A DNA stretch of 64,000 nt, taken from Ceratodon purpureus. Taxonomy: Eukaryota > Streptophyta > Bryopsida > Pseudoditrichales > Ditrichaceae. The stretch covers positions 17,046,995 through 17,110,994 of the forward strand of contig CM026430.1 of the NCBI GenBank assembly GCA_014871385.1, written 5' to 3'. Under the pieces are notes generated by a model. That model saw only the letters and a program-made list of their open reading frames with translations. It had not been told where the DNA came from and ran no database searches. Below are positions 50,101 to 62,507 of this stretch, one piece after another (positions within the stretch are counted from its first letter, which is position 1; every line of letters begins with the position of its first letter). Position numbers and translations under genes: made by a program.

Positions 50101-51867
50101 AGAAGTGCAATGAGTTAAGTAAAACAGACCTGGCAGGAATCTGGTAAATAGCAGCTATTGGTTGTCCAGTTCTGCGTTTCCTGCCCTTCTTCTGCTAACA
50201 CATCACACAGCATTATTTAATAATTTTAGTTAGAGTAGTACGGAAATGATGGCTGCGAGCTAATGGCTGCTAACACATCAGAGCAGCATGATATAGACAT
50301 GTAAACAGAGCCTTCAAAAAGACACGTGTGCCTTAACTGATCAGAGAATTATCAGCTGACAATTTACCAAACTCAACTATTGATAGAGGTGGACAAATGA
50401 GAGAGCCCCGAAATAGACTGAAGAGACTTTTATCGTTAAATAAGCACTATGCGTATCTTTTACAAGTGGAGGTAGAGAGTTTGAAGTTTCATCTTACCTT
50501 GTCTCTCCGTGCTTTCTTGTCACGCTGCTCTCGCTGAGCTCTCATGAGCTCAGTGCTAGCCCATTCCAGCTTGAAAAAGGAAGGATCGGTGTACCTCTTC
50601 AAGCAAGCTCCAACTCCAGACACATCAAACCTGTAACCAGACCATGGGGTCAATGAACTCAACAGCAATAAACTGCAGTTCAGTGATGAACATTTAAGTT
50701 GAACTTGTGGTTATTAACAAATGTTAAAGTCAGAACAAAGGTACCATAATCCAAAATGAAAGGTGAGAAATCAAAATCACATATGCCTTCTCATCATGAA
50801 TTATGAAATAATCTGGTAATAACCCTGTATATATGCAAACTGTACTACCGTACAGAACCGAAGCAGACCAGGATAGACGTACTTGTCAAGAAGGAAAAGC
50901 TGAGGAGGCCCTCGGCATTCTTCGTAATAGTTGCGGACAAAGCGTGGCAAATCACCTGATGTACAGTGGTTTTGATCGCTACGTATGCTTGCATGCCAAT
51001 CAGCACCTGCAATGTGAAGGTGGTTGTAAACATGTTTTGAAGCCCAAGGACATGATAACCAAAACCAGTTAACTTCATAAAATAAAGTGAGCAGAAATAT
51101 TTCACACATCTCCCTTTTCGTTGGATTGCAAAGAAAGGTACTTCAACGCACCATTAGTGTAGGCAAATCGGAGCTGGTTTGGCTCTGAAAGCAACGCCTT
51201 TTCTATAGCAGGCAGCTCGTCCTCCAACTGCTGGACTCGCATATTCAAATCATGACCTCGAGATCCTAGACTCATCAACTCGTCGTGCAGGCCACAAAAT
51301 ATCTCTGCAGCAAATCTGTTTACGTGACAACAAAACTGAGTTAACAAGATAGTGTTATGTGGCATTGAAACAAACCCGATAAGAGATGCGATACGTAAGA
51401 CATAGAGCAGTAGACGCCTAAAACGCCGACCATGTTGTCTTCGGCTTGCACCATAGCAACATCTTGTAAATTTTCAATGCTTGATCCTTCAGAACAATTG
51501 TCTACAGGACTACAATGAATAGTCATTCAAACTTCTCCAGATCTTGTTACTAACGGCTATAGGTAGTCAATTGTTTAGTGTTACTTATGCAAACTACCAG
51601 CATTCACTAGCGAAACACAATAGTACTTTACATCCGACAAACAAAGTCAACGATTTAGTCACAACAAGAATTTTAATTCTATCAACAACGAATACAGTGA
51701 GATGGGACGTACTCAGCGAGATCTCCAAGTTGGCGAACAATACCAACAAGTCCAGCCATAGCCACACCCTCCAGTAGAGACTCAGGGTCATCGCGAGCAG
51801 CAGAGCGATATAGCTCTGGGTTGGCCAAACTGTGCTCACACCGCACTTCATACCTCACAAGAGGCAT
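44179..51867 (-). CDS. SCAR: SCAR/WAVE protein, activator of the Arp2/3 complex
   Basis: Actin nucleation-promoting factor of the SCAR/WAVE complex, acting at membranes in polarised growth. Ten coding exons close in frame to 1823 residues: 51713-51867, 51152-51315, 50883-51006, 50498-50630, 50130-50191, 47212-49954, 45142-46995, 44862-44930, 44616-44726 and 44179-44235. The SCAR homology domain fills residues 1 to about 195. It starts [20 protein letters not shown], continues [20 protein letters not shown] and [20 protein letters not shown], and ends in the basic KKGRKRR stretch. Two giant exons (2743 and 1854 nt) encode a disordered Ser/Pro-rich middle with many SP sites. Near the start of the second comes an LRSP repeat and the plant-type block [20 protein letters not shown]. 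The C-terminal VCA region (about 1746-1823) has PPPPP, the WH2-like [12 protein letters not shown], the connector [13 protein letters not shown] and the acidic end EDDWSDS with its tryptophan. Confidence 0.96.
45205..46060 (-). repeat. Degenerate protein repeats inside SCAR exon 7
   Basis: Within this exon the product repeats a block of roughly 30-40 residues about six times. Each block carries a hydrophobic-VAA step (for example [22 protein letters not shown]), an EK-x-SP element and an ExS-hydrophobic-EF/LE element. The copies are too diverged for a DNA-level repeat to stand out. No known domain is recognised. Confidence 0.5.
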
Positions 51868-51988
51868 TTTTAATCCTCTTCACAAAAATCTGCTTTAAAG
51901 CCTTTATAGCAATGTGCTCAATGCTGTGACGACAAGCGCCTGTCACCGCCGCTGAAGTCACATCTAACTCTCCAGATTTCTCGAGCAT
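51848..51988 (-). promoter_or_regulatory. Upstream ORF overlapping the SCAR start codon
   Basis: In the sequence just 5' of the SCAR ATG, an ATG at 51988 opens a 46-codon frame that ends at 51848, 20 bases past the start of SCAR at 51867 and in a different frame. A second upstream ATG lies a few bases before it. If the leader exon is as inferred (51868-52044), ribosomes would meet these first, which could lower SCAR translation. The peptide has no recognisable features. Confidence 0.5.
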
Positions 51989-54250
51989 ACAACATGCTTC
52001 CAGTTGGAATGATTCACCAACAATATTCAAATCCTCCTCCCACCCTGCAACACAAGATACAACGTGTCGCTCTACTGAGATATCTCTAACTGTAACTTGC
52101 TTCTTATTCCCTGCAGCATTGTCCTGGACCGTAGAGTTTCAAAGATGAGGTGATGGTCATTTGTAAGGTAGTAGCTGGCAGAGATATATATTTGACACCT
52201 TCAAAGAAACACCTCCTGCATTTTGAATTCCAGAATCTAGTTAAAATATAAATTAAGCTCTTGAAATTTGTCGGGCAGTACCACCGAAAGCTGACATCAG
52301 TTGGAACTTGGCTCCGAGGAAATATGAAATCACCCCTTGAAATTTCGAAGAGTATAAAAAAGAAAGGGAAAAGCACAGCTTTACCATCATTGATGATTTG
52401 ATAACAACCTGCTTAGGCTCTCCTGCTACCACCACCTAAGAACACCAGGCCATAAAATCTGCACGCAATGACAACAGCAAGTATGTGAAGGTAGTACAGT
52501 TTTAACGGTGAAATATACGAGCATCAACGTTGGGCTCAATAGTCAACACTCAAGTACGACTTTAGACCTGATAATTCTCCAGCTGTCATTCACTGCGTAC
52601 AGTAGAACGTAAAACGGTGACTGGAAAAACAAACTTATAGCTAATAATTTCAGAATCAATCCCAAGTACGATTGACTTTACTGCCACCGCTTACTGCACA
52701 TGAAAGGGCCCCCAATTCTACATTCGATTGACTTGACAACACTCGAACGCTTGCGTATGAGCGCTGCAACGTCCGCTAGTTAGCTGGAAAGGTCGATTTC
52801 AGACCTTCCCGTGAAACAACTTTGGGGAGCAAATGCATCATATTTCTATAAGCTATTCTTACTGCAGAAGCCTAATTTCTGTCTGTAGCTCTGCGTCTGT
52901 AATGGGGATATCTGTAATGGGTATAGAGAACCTTTGCATCTGGCCATCGGGAACAAGTCTGACCAATACCGAATCTCGTTGCCCTCCATCTCAATGCTGA
53001 TTTTAGACCCAACGTGCAAACGCAACGCTCAAGTGGAATTCGGCATTGACATTTCGAAATCGGACTATCGCGTATAGCTGTTGCAGTGACACTAGTTGCA
53101 ATCATATGGGCTCCAACAAGAATCACAACCAGAGAAAGGTGAAGGGTCGATAAACTTGTTTCAGAGAAGCGGGGAAAGAGAAACCCTACGATAATGCCGT
53201 AGAAAACCCAAGTGCAACACTCTAGACAACCTGCATTTCACTAGGGCTGACAAACCGATTCCATTCCTCATTCCTTGGTGGAGTACGACCCAACAAACCA
53301 TGCCTAACCCATGCCGATCGCTCAGCCACTAGAGCGGGGAAATTCACACTGCTACAGTGCAGAAGTAGAAACAGAAAACACATGAAGTGCGTGCACTGGT
53401 AATGCACCGTCAGCGCCACCAATGTCGAAGATCTAGAGTACAGAAATCTTCCAAATTCCGAGCAGCAGGTCTAGTATCCCGCTCCGACTACGATACCACC
53501 GAAAGTAACAAAACCAGCCAACACCCAGCCAGCACTTGCACCTCCAAATCAATCTCACTCGCCACTCGATCCACCAGAAGCCGAGAATCCAAACACCTCA
53601 ACACCTCTCCAAAACGGCAGATCAAAAACGAACGAGCGAGAGAAAGAGAGAGAGCAAATGAAACACATACTAATAAAAGCGCCGGAGGCAGCCGCACGCG
53701 CCATCTCCACAGTCCAGCTCCAGAACTCCGATCGAGGCCCGAGAATCCCACCTCTTGTCGAAAACCAAAAACGCCACCCCAGAAGAGGGGCCCTAATCGC
53801 AACGAATCACTGGTCGATCCCAAGAGCAGCAGCAGCAACAACAACAAGCCATGAGGTCGAGGTCCATATCCAAGGTGAGCAACGAAGCAAGCATGCGAAA
53901 GCGAAAGGCAGGCAGGGGCGGAAAAGGCGAAATGACGAAAGGCGAGTGTGAGGAGATGAAAACCTGGAATGGCATTGGGAGACGAAGAGCGGCGCGGGGC
54001 GCGGTGCGCGGTGCGCGACGCTTGAGCGAATCCCTCCAAAGCCGCGATGCAGTGGGGGTGGGGGTGGGGGTGGGGGTGGGGGTGGGGGTGGGGGAGGGGG
54101 GAGGGCAATGGGCAATGGGGCAATGCGGGGCAATGCCGTGGGCGAAGGTGAGGTGAGGCACGAGGTGAGGTGGTGTTGCGGAGTGAAGTGGAGTGGAGTG
54201 CAACCTGTGTCACTCACTCAGTCCATCAGTGCGGGAGTGAGGGAGGGAGG
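51868..54250 (-). promoter_or_regulatory. SCAR leader and promoter region
   Basis: A strong acceptor ending at 52045 (TTGTGTTGCAG on the minus strand) suggests that 51868-52044 is a leader exon joined to a more distal first exon. GC-rich sequence with CT-rich runs on the SCAR strand (about 53630-53660) may mark the transcription start. The many overlapping frames at 53390-54460 are low-complexity artefacts. I cannot fix the first exon. Confidence 0.4.
54052..54112 (+). repeat. TGGGGG hexamer microsatellite
   Basis: About seven perfect GGGGGT/TGGGGG units followed by further G runs make an uninterrupted G-rich strand able to form G-quadruplexes. It lies in the SCAR upstream region. Confidence 0.9.
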
Positions 54251-56560
54251 GAGGGCCTTCAGTGGTCTCTTCCGTCCTTCCCTTCCCTTCCCTTCCCTTC
54301 CTTCATGGGAGCTCCTGCGTTCCACCCTCGCATTCCTTTTCCTCCCTTCTATGGTACGACACCCATTCCCTTCCCTTTACTGCACCCCATTCCCGCCATT
54401 GTATCTATTCCCGTCGCTGCACCCATTCCCGTGTACATGTAGGACACTTGAATCCGAGTGACTTCAATCAGGGGCGGTTCAGGGTCCAATGGTGCTTCAC
54501 ATATATTACTAAATTAAGGTAATCAACATTACTCTACATGAAGTAGTATTGTTGTCAATTCACCATTGAATTTATATACCACCATATTTCTATATGATAC
54601 AAATGAAAAGACTATTAAACGCTTCTATGTTTATTATTTATTTAGAATGAGTAGATGATTCTATTTAATAGTCATGGTGTCTAAGTTAAATATTGGATGA
54701 CTTCAGAGATAACTCTAATTTATTTTTTCTTCTCACTATGCAAATAATAAATTGATTTTGTGACAATACTAAATCAAAACTATCTAATTTAAAATGTGCT
54801 ATGATAGATTTATTAGTTAGAACCTCAAATATAAGCTTTTACAAGATGTAATGATTTGAACTAAGGTAATCATTAAAGACATCAAAACAATGTTCATTTA
54901 GCATAATATATGAATAATACCACTTTATTAGAATGATGGATTTGTATAAAAAAATTAATAGCTTACACTAAGTTTTATGTTTAGATATTATAATTGCAAA
55001 GATAGACCAAGTTTTATGGTAAAAACCTCAAATGAAGAACATTAGGGATACACCTATTACAAGAATAACAATATAATATCATTTTCATATTCCAAAAATA
55101 TGAATTGTTTATTTAAAAGTATAAACTATATATTCACAACCTCCAAATAAATGATTTAATCATAAACTTTCAAGTAATATAAAAGTTGTAGATATTATCC
55201 TAATGAGCCTCTAGTGAAGCAATATATTACATTAAAAAATACACCATTGACAAATAGTAAATATAAAATGCTAGTATCAAAGGTAACTTAATAATGTAAC
55301 AAAATTCAAATTGATTTATCATGCAATGAGATTTTTATTGACAAACAAAGAAAATCAAATTAGAAAACTATTACAATATTATATATTTAGAATACATCAT
55401 GACTCTTATTGATGTTCAAATGTCAGTTCAAATTGTAAATGATATTGTACAACATATATTTATATTGCATGTACATCATTGATTGTTGCGACACTTTAAT
55501 ATTTAAGCTACATTGTGTGTTATAAATTATGTCCTACAAATAAAAGGACATTGTACAATGTACATCTACATTGCTTGTGCATCATTTTGCCTTCACCTAT
55601 TTCGATATCAAAGCTAGTTTGTGTGATATGATTTGCATTGTACAAGCTAGATCAATACTAAGTCATTTCAAAGTGACACATTGAGATATTATTTCAATAA
55701 ATTTGTCCATAAGATTTATCTTTTTGCTTTAGCTGAGATATTCCGATTTTTTTTATAAAGCTATAGTACTGCAAGAAAATAATATACAAATCTTAACTGG
55801 ACTTCACTAGACTAATTATTGTTTATGACAAAATTTATCTTAATATTAACCATTCTTAGAATTATTTGAGAATTATTTTTATTTGAAAATATATAATAAG
55901 GTTTTGTATTTTTGTACAATTCTTCTTTAAATATATATGAGAATTTAACTTCAAAACAAATTATCTAGAACTATGAGAATTTTTGTTTATATGGAAATGA
56001 AATTTGTATCAAAAGAATATTTAAAAGCAAATTCAAGAGTAGTGGTAAGAAGGCAAAGTTTCAAAGCACAAGAGAAATCTATAAATTTTATAATATTTTT
56101 TTTTTCAAATAATTTCTGTGCAAAAGAAATCATTGAAGTGAGTTTGAAATTGATATTTTAATAAATATGTAATTTTTGACGAATCATAGATGTCATGATA
56201 AATTTGGTTAGACATTAAATAAAAAGAATTATTTTTTATCAATTTAATTAATATTACCCCCAATAACCCATCATTAGAAAATACACAATTCAATAAATAA
56301 ACATAATCAAAATCATTACTATCAACAATTAAAACTATCATTTTTATCTTCCTGCGACACCAAAAAATGATTCCGTGAGGATGCCATGAGAATCCCGAGC
56401 TAAAAGATAACAATGTGAAAACAAAAAAGGGAAATTCAAAAAACAACTTACTCAGCACTGGCCCTAATGATGGAACAAAACAAATGATTGTAAAAGAACT
56501 CGTGTCTTAAGTTAGGTCAGCAACTAAAAGAAAGAAAGAAATCGTAAGTTAGAAATTCCA
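54251..56560. other. Spacer between divergent SCAR and RBR ligase genes, mostly AT-rich
   Basis: CCCTT repeats at about 54275-54303 mark the left edge. From about 54500 to 56450 the sequence is AT-rich with no coding signal, no tRNA and no repeat that I can define. Confidence 0.5.
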
Positions 56561-56721
56561 AAACTGCCAACGCACCGGCTGAGTTGTAGTGCCCGGGTAT
56601 CGAGACTGAACTCCTGAATGACAGAGTCCTAGAGTGCCAGTGGGTCCACGAGAGTACGTGAGTGTGGTAGATACCCGCCGGTTCCCAGGTGCGATGGTAG
56701 GGCGACATGAAGTGGTAAGGG

Positions 56722-56812
56722 AAGGGGAAGCGGAGGGGGAGGGGGAGGGGGAGGGGGAGGGGGAGGGGGGAGGGGGAGGGGGGGGGAGGGGGGAGGGGAG
56801 AGGAGGATGGAG
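56722..56812 (+). repeat. GAGGGG-type G-rich microsatellite
   Basis: A run of GGGGGA/GAGGGG units about 90 bases long lies about 1.3 kb upstream of the RBR ligase start codon. The plus strand could form G-quadruplexes. A separate CAAGG pentamer run follows at about 56955-56990. Confidence 0.85.
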
Positions 56813-58137
56813 GAGGTCGGGGGACTGCAGTGGGACTCAGGTGATGCGTTCATTCAATGCTTTGCTTGATTGCGGGCACAGCCGGAGCGGAGGCAACAAT
56901 GCAATTCGCAGTGACACAATCATTGTGGGAATTGGGGCAGTGTAGAGTGGGAGCCCAAGGCAAGGCAAGTCAAGGCAAGGCAAGGCAAGGCTCAGCTCAG
57001 CTCACCTGTCTGTGCCTTGGGGCAATGTAATGTACTATCTCATCTCTGGGTTAAGTGTTGAGTGTTCTTTGCTCCTCCCTCTTGTACTTTACTTTTCCCC
57101 CTTCCTTCCCTTCCCTTCCTTCGTCCCACCCACATAAAGTGTTTCCAATTTCGCCCATGTATGCATGCATTGGCTCGCGATCCCCATAGCTCGCACCCCC
57201 AATTCCCCGCATGCCCCTCTACCAATTGCCTTGTGCTGTTGTTTCAGTTTCTGGGTTTGATTGCGTGCTTGCTTGGATCCCTCCCTTTTGCGCGTCTTCC
57301 TCTTCCTCTGTCTGTGTCGGCCCATCGGAGCATCAGGGGTTCTGCATGGTTGCTTTTTGGAGTTTAATGTAAGTGCTCTTTCCACAAGCTTGGATTTCGC
57401 CTTTTTCAGTGCATGTATGCATGCATGGATGGGAGTATTGTGGTGTCTGGGGTTCCACTCGACGTGTCTGTTTTGCTGTTTTGTATTTAGGTTTCGTTGC
57501 GTTTTCTGTTTGCGTGAGGTTGTCTGAATTAAATCAATTATTTAAAATTTTATGGTTGTGTGAGGGTTTTCGGATGTTGGGGTTGTTGGATTCTTAGTCG
57601 GTATAGGGGCTTAATTTACTCCTTCCTGCTGGAAAACCGGTTGCGATATTTTGGGTCTTTTGGAGGTCTTCGATGGAGCTGTTTGAGAATTTGTCTTTTA
57701 GTTTATTTTGGGTCTTCTGCACGTTTTGATGAAGCTGCTGGTGTCTTTGTTCGGGTGCTGGTGGTTCCCCTTTCTCCGAGTGAGTATGTCTGGTTTTTTG
57801 AGGAAGGGTTTTTTGGTTTTTGGTTGTGTATATGTGGTTTGTCCCTGTGCTCACCGAGTTTTTCGATTGCTAATCGGCTTTCAAGGTTTGGTTGTTGGTG
57901 ACGATTGGCTGGGAGAGTCTTGTGTTGTTCTCAGATTGGTATGCATAGCATGTACTGACATAGTTAGTCGTGTGTTGCAGAGGTTAGCTGCATGTAATCA
58001 AATGAGTGTCGAGCTGAGTGTATCGTCGCGGTGGATCACATTGGCGAATTCGAAACTTTTAGTTTAAGGACAGGGAGGCTGTTCGCAAGTGGTTGTTTCA
58101 ATCTTGCTACGGAGGTTTGGAGGTCAGAGAATTTTCG
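56813..58137 (+). promoter_or_regulatory. Promoter and leader of the RBR ligase gene, with a probable leader intron
   Basis: A donor at 57369 (GTAAGT) and an acceptor ending at 57980 (TGTTGCAG) bound a T-rich stretch of 612 bases that looks like a leader intron. It would leave a leader exon upstream (about 57060-57368) and 157 bases before the ATG at 58138. The T/G-rich frames inside this stretch are not protein-like. Confidence 0.45.
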
Positions 58138-61100
58138 ATGAGGATGGTGGGAGATGGGTTGGGGGGAGGAAGACTGAAGGGAAAGGCGAAAGAGCATGAC
58201 GAGGGCCCATCTGTGGACGCAGTCGTCCTCCTGTCAGATTCAGATTCGGTGGGGAGTACCGCTAATGCTGGAGTCAAAAATAAGGAGAGTGGCAAGTTAA
58301 AAATGGTTTCTAAGGACCTTTTAGCTGAGAGACAAGATCAACATGTTCTTGACAAAGCATTATCAAAGCTTCTCCAGGTATTTCCTGATGTATGCCCGAA
58401 CATAGCTGCTGCAAATTTGGCCTCGCAGCTGAAGAAAACTTCACCTGGAACGGCTTTAGACAGGATAATGAACCGCTATCTCGAACATGGTGTGCCGAAG
58501 GCTGAGATCGTACTACAGGAGAAACCAAAACCTGGTAAGATAAATTGTCGAAATATGGTTTTTCAAATGCGGGCAATAGGCATGCGGATAATCATTAGAG
58601 TACTTTTGTCAAATCTGTCACACCTCACATGCAGAATGGATGAAGATTGAGACAGTGAAAGATTACCTGTATTGTTATGTCAAACTTATTTTGTTGCGAG
58701 TTGTGCTTATTATTGTGTACGTTCCTGTCACAGATCTTCCTCAAGTCATTGAGCATCCCATGGACATGCGAGGAAAGAGAAATGTTCATGGAGTTGGAAC
58801 GAGTACCGGCAATCACGTGGAGAAGCAGGTGGACATAGGTTCAGAGGTTTTACCTCCTGAAATACAAGCTAATTATGATCTCTGGTCTTTGTACACATTG
58901 TCAAAAGAATTTCCTCGATTCCCCTCGAAGGAGGTGAAACGCGTTTTTAACGAGAACAACAACAGGTTCGCTCCAAGCTACATGGCAATTAGCCCCATTT
59001 ACACAGCGGCCCTTGCTGCAGAACAAAATGGTATGGCTTTCCGGCTTTGGTTGCAATTCGATCACATACGATTTTAAAAAATGTAGATTAAAATAATCGT
59101 GTATTTTCATACAATATGACGCACATTGCTTTGGCACAGTCTACTTGTCATCTTGAGCAGAGTTGATAAAAATGCTTTGTACAACAATCTGAAAACCACC
59201 TTAATTCCAACTTAGAATTCCTGAGTAATACGTAATACCTGCAATCGTTTTTTAACCGTTTACTACTCTGTTTTGCTTTGAGTGATGGAGCGGGATATGC
59301 AGGATTTTTTTCTTGTCAGGGCAAGTGTTTTGAGTTTGGTATGCCGCTAGTATCGAACAATTACAGGGAAAGTCCTAATGCGAGCATGAAGCATACTACT
59401 AGATGAATTTTCCTTACCATTTTCTCCCTTCATGAAACAACTGTCACATTGCTTACCTTTCGGGGTGTAACAGGGCAGGTCAGAAGACGAGGGAGGCGGT
59501 CATGTCATCCTGCACTCAATTTACCAACGCGTGGCAGCCGTAATAAACTCGTTAAGCCAGATGAGCCATGCTATCTTTTTGAGAGGGAGTGGCTAAACAT
59601 TCAGAATGCCGCCGGAGCCACGGATGGATTGAAGAAGGATGTAGGTCTTCAATCCGGGACCGACATAGATGCCTGCGAGGATGAGGGACCTGGTGACATC
59701 GAATGTGGGTGCTGTTGTTCAGATTACCGATTTGAGGAAATGGTCCAGGTAAACTTTCCTTCAGAAGTTCCTTGCTACCTTACACTGGTTTGATCTTCTT
59801 TGTGTTCCTTGCACAAAAGTATAGTACAGTTTGTACTCCACTTTATCCTATTGCATTTGGATTTTTAGGTTTTGACATGGGTTTTCAAGTCTTGCAGTGT
59901 GCAGAGGGGCATCTTTTCTGCTTCACCTGCTTACGGCGACGAGTAGAGGAGTCTACGTTCGGCGGGGCACAAGCATGCACTTCTCTTCCTTGCATGGATA
60001 CTAGTGGCTGTGAAGAGTTCTTTCCCTGGTCTGAGGTACGACGAAGTTGCACGTCAAAAGATTTGGCTTACACTTTAGTTGTTATTTCTGGAAAGACGCC
60101 CTCAACTTGGGCAAAGCATTTTAAAGAAGATTGCATTGAGGTTTTTTCCTGAACAGATGCAAATATAAATCGTAGTCCTGTTTCTTCATCAAATGATGCA
60201 CACGTTTGAATTTTGTATATCCTCCAGGTGAAACGAGCGTTGCCTCCTGATGTGCTTGCCAAGTATGAACAACGCCAAGCCGAGGATGCAGTTGTACAGG
60301 CAAAGATTACAGGATTGGTGAGTCTTGCAATACTCGCCTCCTTTCTGTTTTCAAAGAAGAAGAAGTTATCATTGTCTTAAACAGTACACACTCGATCTCC
60401 ACTGCTGTTTTTTACATGTGAAAGCTGCTACTAAATACTGTCATGATTATGTACAGGTGTACTGTCCATTTTGCAACACGCCTTGGGAAGTAGATCCCGA
60501 TTTGAGAGTCTTGGAGTGTGCAAATGAAAGTTGTAAAAAGGTGAGAGCAGTAAGGAACACAATCATACTGCCATTGGTGAAGGGCTATTTTAAACTATGA
60601 TGAAGCTGTTTTGTTACTCTAGCTATATTGTTGGGCTAGGTCAGGTAGATGTTTTTCAATAAGAAACGATACTGAAAAATGCACTTTCGGTGGCCAAATA
60701 GGCATCCTGTGTTGAATGCAGGGAGCCGAGTCACATCCCTTTACGATGTGAAGAGGTTGAAAAGGTATGTCATTGCAGAATATCTTCAAAGTTTCTCAAC
60801 TTGTTTCAAGTAGATGTTGCTGGAGATTTTTAGAATACAATTGAAAGGAAATGAACTATACCAGGCATTCTTCAGAAGCTGATGCTGGGACATATCCAAT
60901 CACGAATCTAGGGTAACTTTTCGATTGCAGATATCAGTATATGCTATTTCAAGCTTACATTTCATTAAGCCAGAATATGTATGTCTCATACTTCCTTGAG
61001 ATCTCGGTCTCTTACAACTTACGACAAACATCAGCTACTCAAAGATACGATGGATGCCTAGACCACTTCTTGTGCAGGGGTGGTCTGTTTGTCTTTTGAA

Positions 61101-62507
61101 GCTGTTCATTGGATCAGGTTGTCTGTGTTAGGATTAAAATCGTGTTATTATCTCAAATTTTGCATTTAATGTGTATTGTCCTGTTCATATCTACGCAGAG
61201 ATCAGAGACAGCATTGAGAAGAAGCATTGAAGAGGTAGTTATACCTTGGCTTTCTTTTTTACCAGTTGGCTATTTCATTTGTGAAAACTCATCATACTAC
61301 TTTGTATGTGCCAAATCTCCTGTAAGAATTATGCCTTGTCTCCTACGTCGACTTTTCACAATCTCTGACCTGTGAAAGTAGTTACTAGTTTGCCAGTTAT
61401 TACACAGCGGATTTTCACAAACTAAATTTGTTCTTCATTTGTTCTGCAGCGTATGACTAAAGCCCTCTTACGAGTATGCACAGCTTGCAAAGCGGAGTTG
61501 TTGAAAAGTGACGGTTGTAACAAGGTGGGTGACAAGCTCATGGCTGGTTTTGAACTCTATGAAGAAATTGAAATCCTTTCGTTTTCGTTTTGAAAGTTTC
61601 TCCTTGTTTACATTATTGCTCATGTGGGTTGATTCTCAGGTTACATGTAGGTGTGGCCAAACCATGTGCTATGTGTGCCGACAGCCCATTGTTCCTAATT
61701 ATAAACACTTCTGTCAAGTACACACTCATCACTTCTCGACTTTTGTTTTCTGTTTGACATGAATGTTTCTCTTTTGGCTTTCCCTCCGTCATTTCTGAGT
61801 TTATCCTTTAAATGCCTTAAGTTATTCCGATGTTCAAGTGGATTTATCGTTTTACTAGCTGCTTTATTTCTTCAGACTTGGAAAGGAGTGGGTGTGTTTA
61901 GGATGCTTGAGGAATCAGTCAGGCATCAAATATATGGAGGGTAAATGCGTCTGTTTTATCTCAAGCTCAAGGTGTCTAATTGGATTTGATTGCAGCATGC
62001 AAGGCCAGGTCCCAAAAAAGAGTGCACCCTCTGCAAGAAATGTAGTCTTTGGGAAGAGGTGCGTGCTAGGACCCCCTTCCAGACGGTTGAACATTTTGTT
62101 GGGTGCATGCATGTGCTGTATGCGCCTTTTTTTCCATATAAGTTATTATTAGTATGCTACATTGCGGAAAATTATGTGGTTTGTCTTTAAAGCCTTTAAT
62201 GAGTCTCATTTCGAAAATTCACTATTTTTTAGTTCTTCCGAGTTGACGAGTATCTTTTCATCTCGTTTGGCAGGAAGAGGAGCACGAGATTGTTGGTGCA
62301 GCGAGAGAGGCAGCTATGAAAGAGCTGGCACAGGATGATCCTAATCTCCTAAAGCGGACTATTGGACCAAAGCTGGAAAAAGTACCCAAAAAGAAACACA
62401 AGCCCCCAGCTATTCCAGCGGTTCCGTTTCGACCCCCACCTCCTGAGTATTACAACCGAATGGCGCAGGCGATGATTGGTGTTGCGGAGCAAGTGCAACG
62501 AATGTAG
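58138..62507 (+). CDS. RBR-type E3 ubiquitin ligase, RNF216/TRIAD3-like
   Basis: RING-between-RING ligase that passes ubiquitin through a thioester on its second RING. Twelve exons close in frame to 609 residues: 58138-58534, 58734-59030, 59474-59748, 59898-60035, 60228-60317, 60457-60540, 60702-60764, 61199-61234, 61450-61524, 61640-61717, 61996-62058 and 62274-62507. RING1 begins at ECGCCC (about 308-313) and continues CAEGHLFCFTCLRRRV. The in-between RING has VYCPFCNTPWEV and ASCVECREPSHIPLRC. RING2 has CTACKAELLKSDGCNKVTCR with the likely catalytic C483 in SDGC, then CGQTMCYVCRQPI. The helical extension after RING2 is KKECTLCKKCSLWEEEEEHE, matching the RNF216 branch and not parkin or ARIADNE. 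The N-terminal 300 residues are mostly disordered and start with an acidic SDSDS stretch near residue 40. Substrates are unknown. Confidence 0.93.

Noticed and set aside
53387-54461. Several 90-240-codon frames on both strands upstream of SCAR
   Set aside because: They come from simple repeats (GGGGGT, CT and CCCTT runs) and are open on both strands at once, a low-complexity effect.
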